DNA from: an uncultured Acidobacteriota bacterium
Lineage (GTDB): Bacteria; Acidobacteriota; Thermoanaerobaculia; Gp7-AA8
DNA length: 7,581 nt
Assembly (NCBI GenBank): GCA_946887105.1
Contig: CAMPKJ010000238.1
Location: 1 to 7,581 of the forward strand
Direction of reading: 5' to 3'
In this document: one piece after another, positions 6,287 to 7,581 of the stretch
How the letters are laid out: every line of letters begins with the position of its first letter
How positions within the stretch are numbered: the stretch's first letter is position 1
Program-made: the position numbers and the translations under genes
The notes under the pieces: generated by a model
Seen by the model: only the letters and a program-made list of their open reading frames with translations
Databases searched by the model: none
Told to the model about the DNA's origin: nothing

Positions 6287-6315
6287 GCGCGCGGATGCTT
6301 CGTGCATCCGCGCGC
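6287..6315 (+). terminator. Hairpin terminator after the secreted-protein gene
   Basis: A perfect 12-bp stem, GCGCGCGGATGC (6287-6298) with GCATCCGCGCGC (6304-6315), closes a TTCGT loop 8 nt after the stop codon. It is followed by ATTTCCTT, a weak U-containing tail on the + transcript. It sits between two convergent genes and starts 11 nt beyond the stop of the minus-strand gene, so it could also serve that transcript, though without a U tract on that side. Confidence 0.75.
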
Positions 6316-6326
6316 ATTTCCTTCCC

Positions 6327-7581
6327 TCACATCTGCTCGTTGAACAGGAACGCGGTGAAGTCGGTGATCTTGTGCAGCCACGGACGCTTCTTCCACGGCT
6401 CGAGGTGTACCTCCGCCGCATGCGCGAGATCGCGCTCGAACGTCTCCTCCAGCTCGCGCGCGATGCGCTGGTCGTAGACCACCAGCGTCACCTCGTCGTT
6501 CATCTCGAACGAGCGGTCGTCGAAGTTCGTCGATCCGACCGCGGCCCAGCATCCGTCGACGACCATCACCTTCTGGTGCAGCAGCGTCTTCCCGTAATCG
6601 AAGAGCTTCACGCCGCCTTTGAGCAGGGTGCCGTAGTGATGATGGCTGGCGTGCTGCACGATCCTGGAGTCGCTCGCGGTCGTGGCCGGGATCATGATGC
6701 GCACGTTCACGCCGCGCTTCACGGCCGCGACCAGCGAGTCGCGCGCATCGGGATCGGGCAGAAAGTACGGGTTCTGGATGGTGATGCTGGTCTTTGCCGC
6801 GTGGATGGCCATGTAGTGCAGCAGCTCCAGCGTCGAGGGGCTGCCGGAGGGCGACATCCAGACCACGTGCGCCTTCATGTCGCCGGCCGGCTCCAGCGTC
6901 GGAAAGATCTTCCTGCCCGCCGGCACCTCCCCTGCCACTTCGATCCAATTCTCGGCGAAGGTGGACTGCAGCTGCGCGACCACCGGCCCTTCGACGCGCG
7001 CGGAGATGTCGCGCACGTGCCGGTTGTCTTCGGCGTCGCCGAGCCATGAATCGACGAGGCAGTGTCCGCCGACGTAGCCGATGCGGCCGTCGATGATGAA
7101 GATCTTGCGATGGTCGCGGTTGTTGAGGATGCCGAGGTTGCGGAGCGAGATGGGATGGTACTTGTGCACCTTCACGCCGGCGTCGCACATCTCCTGCAGC
7201 GACTGCTTGCCGAACCTCCGGCCGCCGCTGCCGTCGAGCATCACCCGCACTTCCACGCCTTCCTCCGCCTTGCGGCACAGGACCTCGGCCATGCGCCGGG
7301 TCAGCTGGCCTTCCTTGGAGAGGAACGTCTCGTAGTGAATGCTCTCCTGTGCCTGTTCGAGATCGCGGAACACCGCTTCCCAGAACGCGCCGTTCTGATG
7401 GAGCGTGATCGCGTTGCCGTCGAGCACGGTCCCCTGCGTCACGCCGGCGATCGACGGGATGAGATCGTGCAGCTCGCTTTCCTGCGCCAGCGCCAGATGC
7501 GGACGGCGGCGGCGCTTGACGGACCAGAGAATGATCACCAGGGCGATGAACGCCAGCGCCGCGACGGCGATCAGCCAGACC
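6327..7581 (-). CDS. Cardiolipin synthase / phospholipase-D-like enzyme, 5' end beyond window
   Basis: The frame stays open to the right edge, giving 417 visible residues. It begins VWLIAVAALAFIALVIILWS, a membrane helix, followed by KRRRR. The basic residues predict a cytoplasmic catalytic part. Two complete HKD motifs (H-x-K-x4-D) are visible: HRKIFIID at residues 157-164, followed by GRIGYVGG, and HQKVMVVD at 335-342, followed by GSTNFDDRS. QNPYFLPDPD (269-278) is the conserved Cls segment after the mid-protein linker. Bacterial enzymes of this type make cardiolipin at the inner membrane, usually from two phosphatidylglycerols or from phosphatidylglycerol plus phosphatidylethanolamine. Which Cls subtype this is cannot be told. 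A GTG at 7538 could be taken as a start, but it lies inside the membrane helix, so the true start is upstream, outside the window. The gene ends 11 nt from the hairpin terminator. Confidence 0.93.
   Translation of the reverse strand, partial: VWLIAVAALAFIALVIILWSVKRRRRPHLALAQESELHDLIPSIAGVTQGTVLDGNAITLHQNGAFWEAVFRDLEQAQESIHYETFLSKEGQLTRRMAEVLCRKAEEGVEVRVMLDGSGGRRFGKQSLQEMCDAGVKVHKYHPISLRNLGILNNRDHRKIFIIDGRIGYVGGHCLVDSWLGDAEDNRHVRDISARVEGPVVAQLQSTFAENWIEVAGEVPAGRKIFPTLEPAGDMKAHVVWMSPSGSPSTLELLHYMAIHAAKTSITIQNPYFLPDPDARDSLVAAVKRGVNVRIMIPATTASDSRIVQHASHHHYGTLLKGGVKLFDYGKTLLHQKVMVVDGCWAAVGSTNFDDRSFEMNDEVTLVVYDQRIARELEETFERDLAHAAEVHLEPWKKRPWLHKITDFTAFLFNEQM

Noticed and set aside
7536..7538. GTG as the start codon of the cardiolipin synthase.
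   Set aside because: The frame remains open to the window edge and encodes the first half of a membrane helix upstream of this GTG, so a start here would cut the helix in two.

Overview
The window looks like an ordinary chromosomal stretch from a high-GC, Gram-negative-type bacterium. Codon third positions are strongly G/C. The gene set is about membranes and lipids: an AidB-like acyl-CoA dehydrogenase, a cyclopropane-fatty-acid-synthase (CFAS)-like methyltransferase, a Kup potassium transporter and a phospholipase-D-type cardiolipin synthase. There are no phage, transposon, CRISPR, tRNA or rRNA signals. Acidobacteriota or a Myxococcota/deltaproteobacteria-like lineage would fit, but this is an impression from protein style and is not proven by any marker gene here.

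Layout. 1-152 (+): the last 49 codons of an unrecognised protein. 163-960 (+): a six-helix membrane protein resembling DUF4386, whose 3' end overlaps the next gene tail to tail by 80 bp. 881-2392 (-): AidB-like acyl-CoA dehydrogenase. 2446-3603 (+): CFAS-like SAM-dependent methyltransferase, divergent from the dehydrogenase across a gap of only about 53 bp. 3616-5499 (-): Kup potassium uptake protein, convergent with the methyltransferase (12 bp between stop codons). 5500-5732: a 233-bp divergent regulatory region with a candidate structured leader before kup and a good sigma70-like promoter for the next gene. 5733-6278 (+): a small secreted Asn/Thr-rich, cysteine-containing protein of unknown function. 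6287-6315: a perfect 12-bp-stem hairpin terminator. 6327-7581 (-): a phospholipase-D-superfamily cardiolipin synthase whose 5' end lies beyond the window.

How the genes relate. After the first pair, every gene is on the opposite strand from its neighbour, so there is no long operon. The most suggestive unit is the head-to-head dehydrogenase/methyltransferase pair. The methyltransferase keeps the SAM site and the CFAS fold but seems to have lost the CFAS bicarbonate-site cysteine and histidine. The pair could act in an acyl-chain modification other than plain cyclopropanation. I consider this the most interesting lead, but it is inference. The other best leads are the predicted RNA structure directly in front of kup and the orphan secreted protein with its long leader. 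I did not find a clear-cut novel defence, mobile or RNA system.
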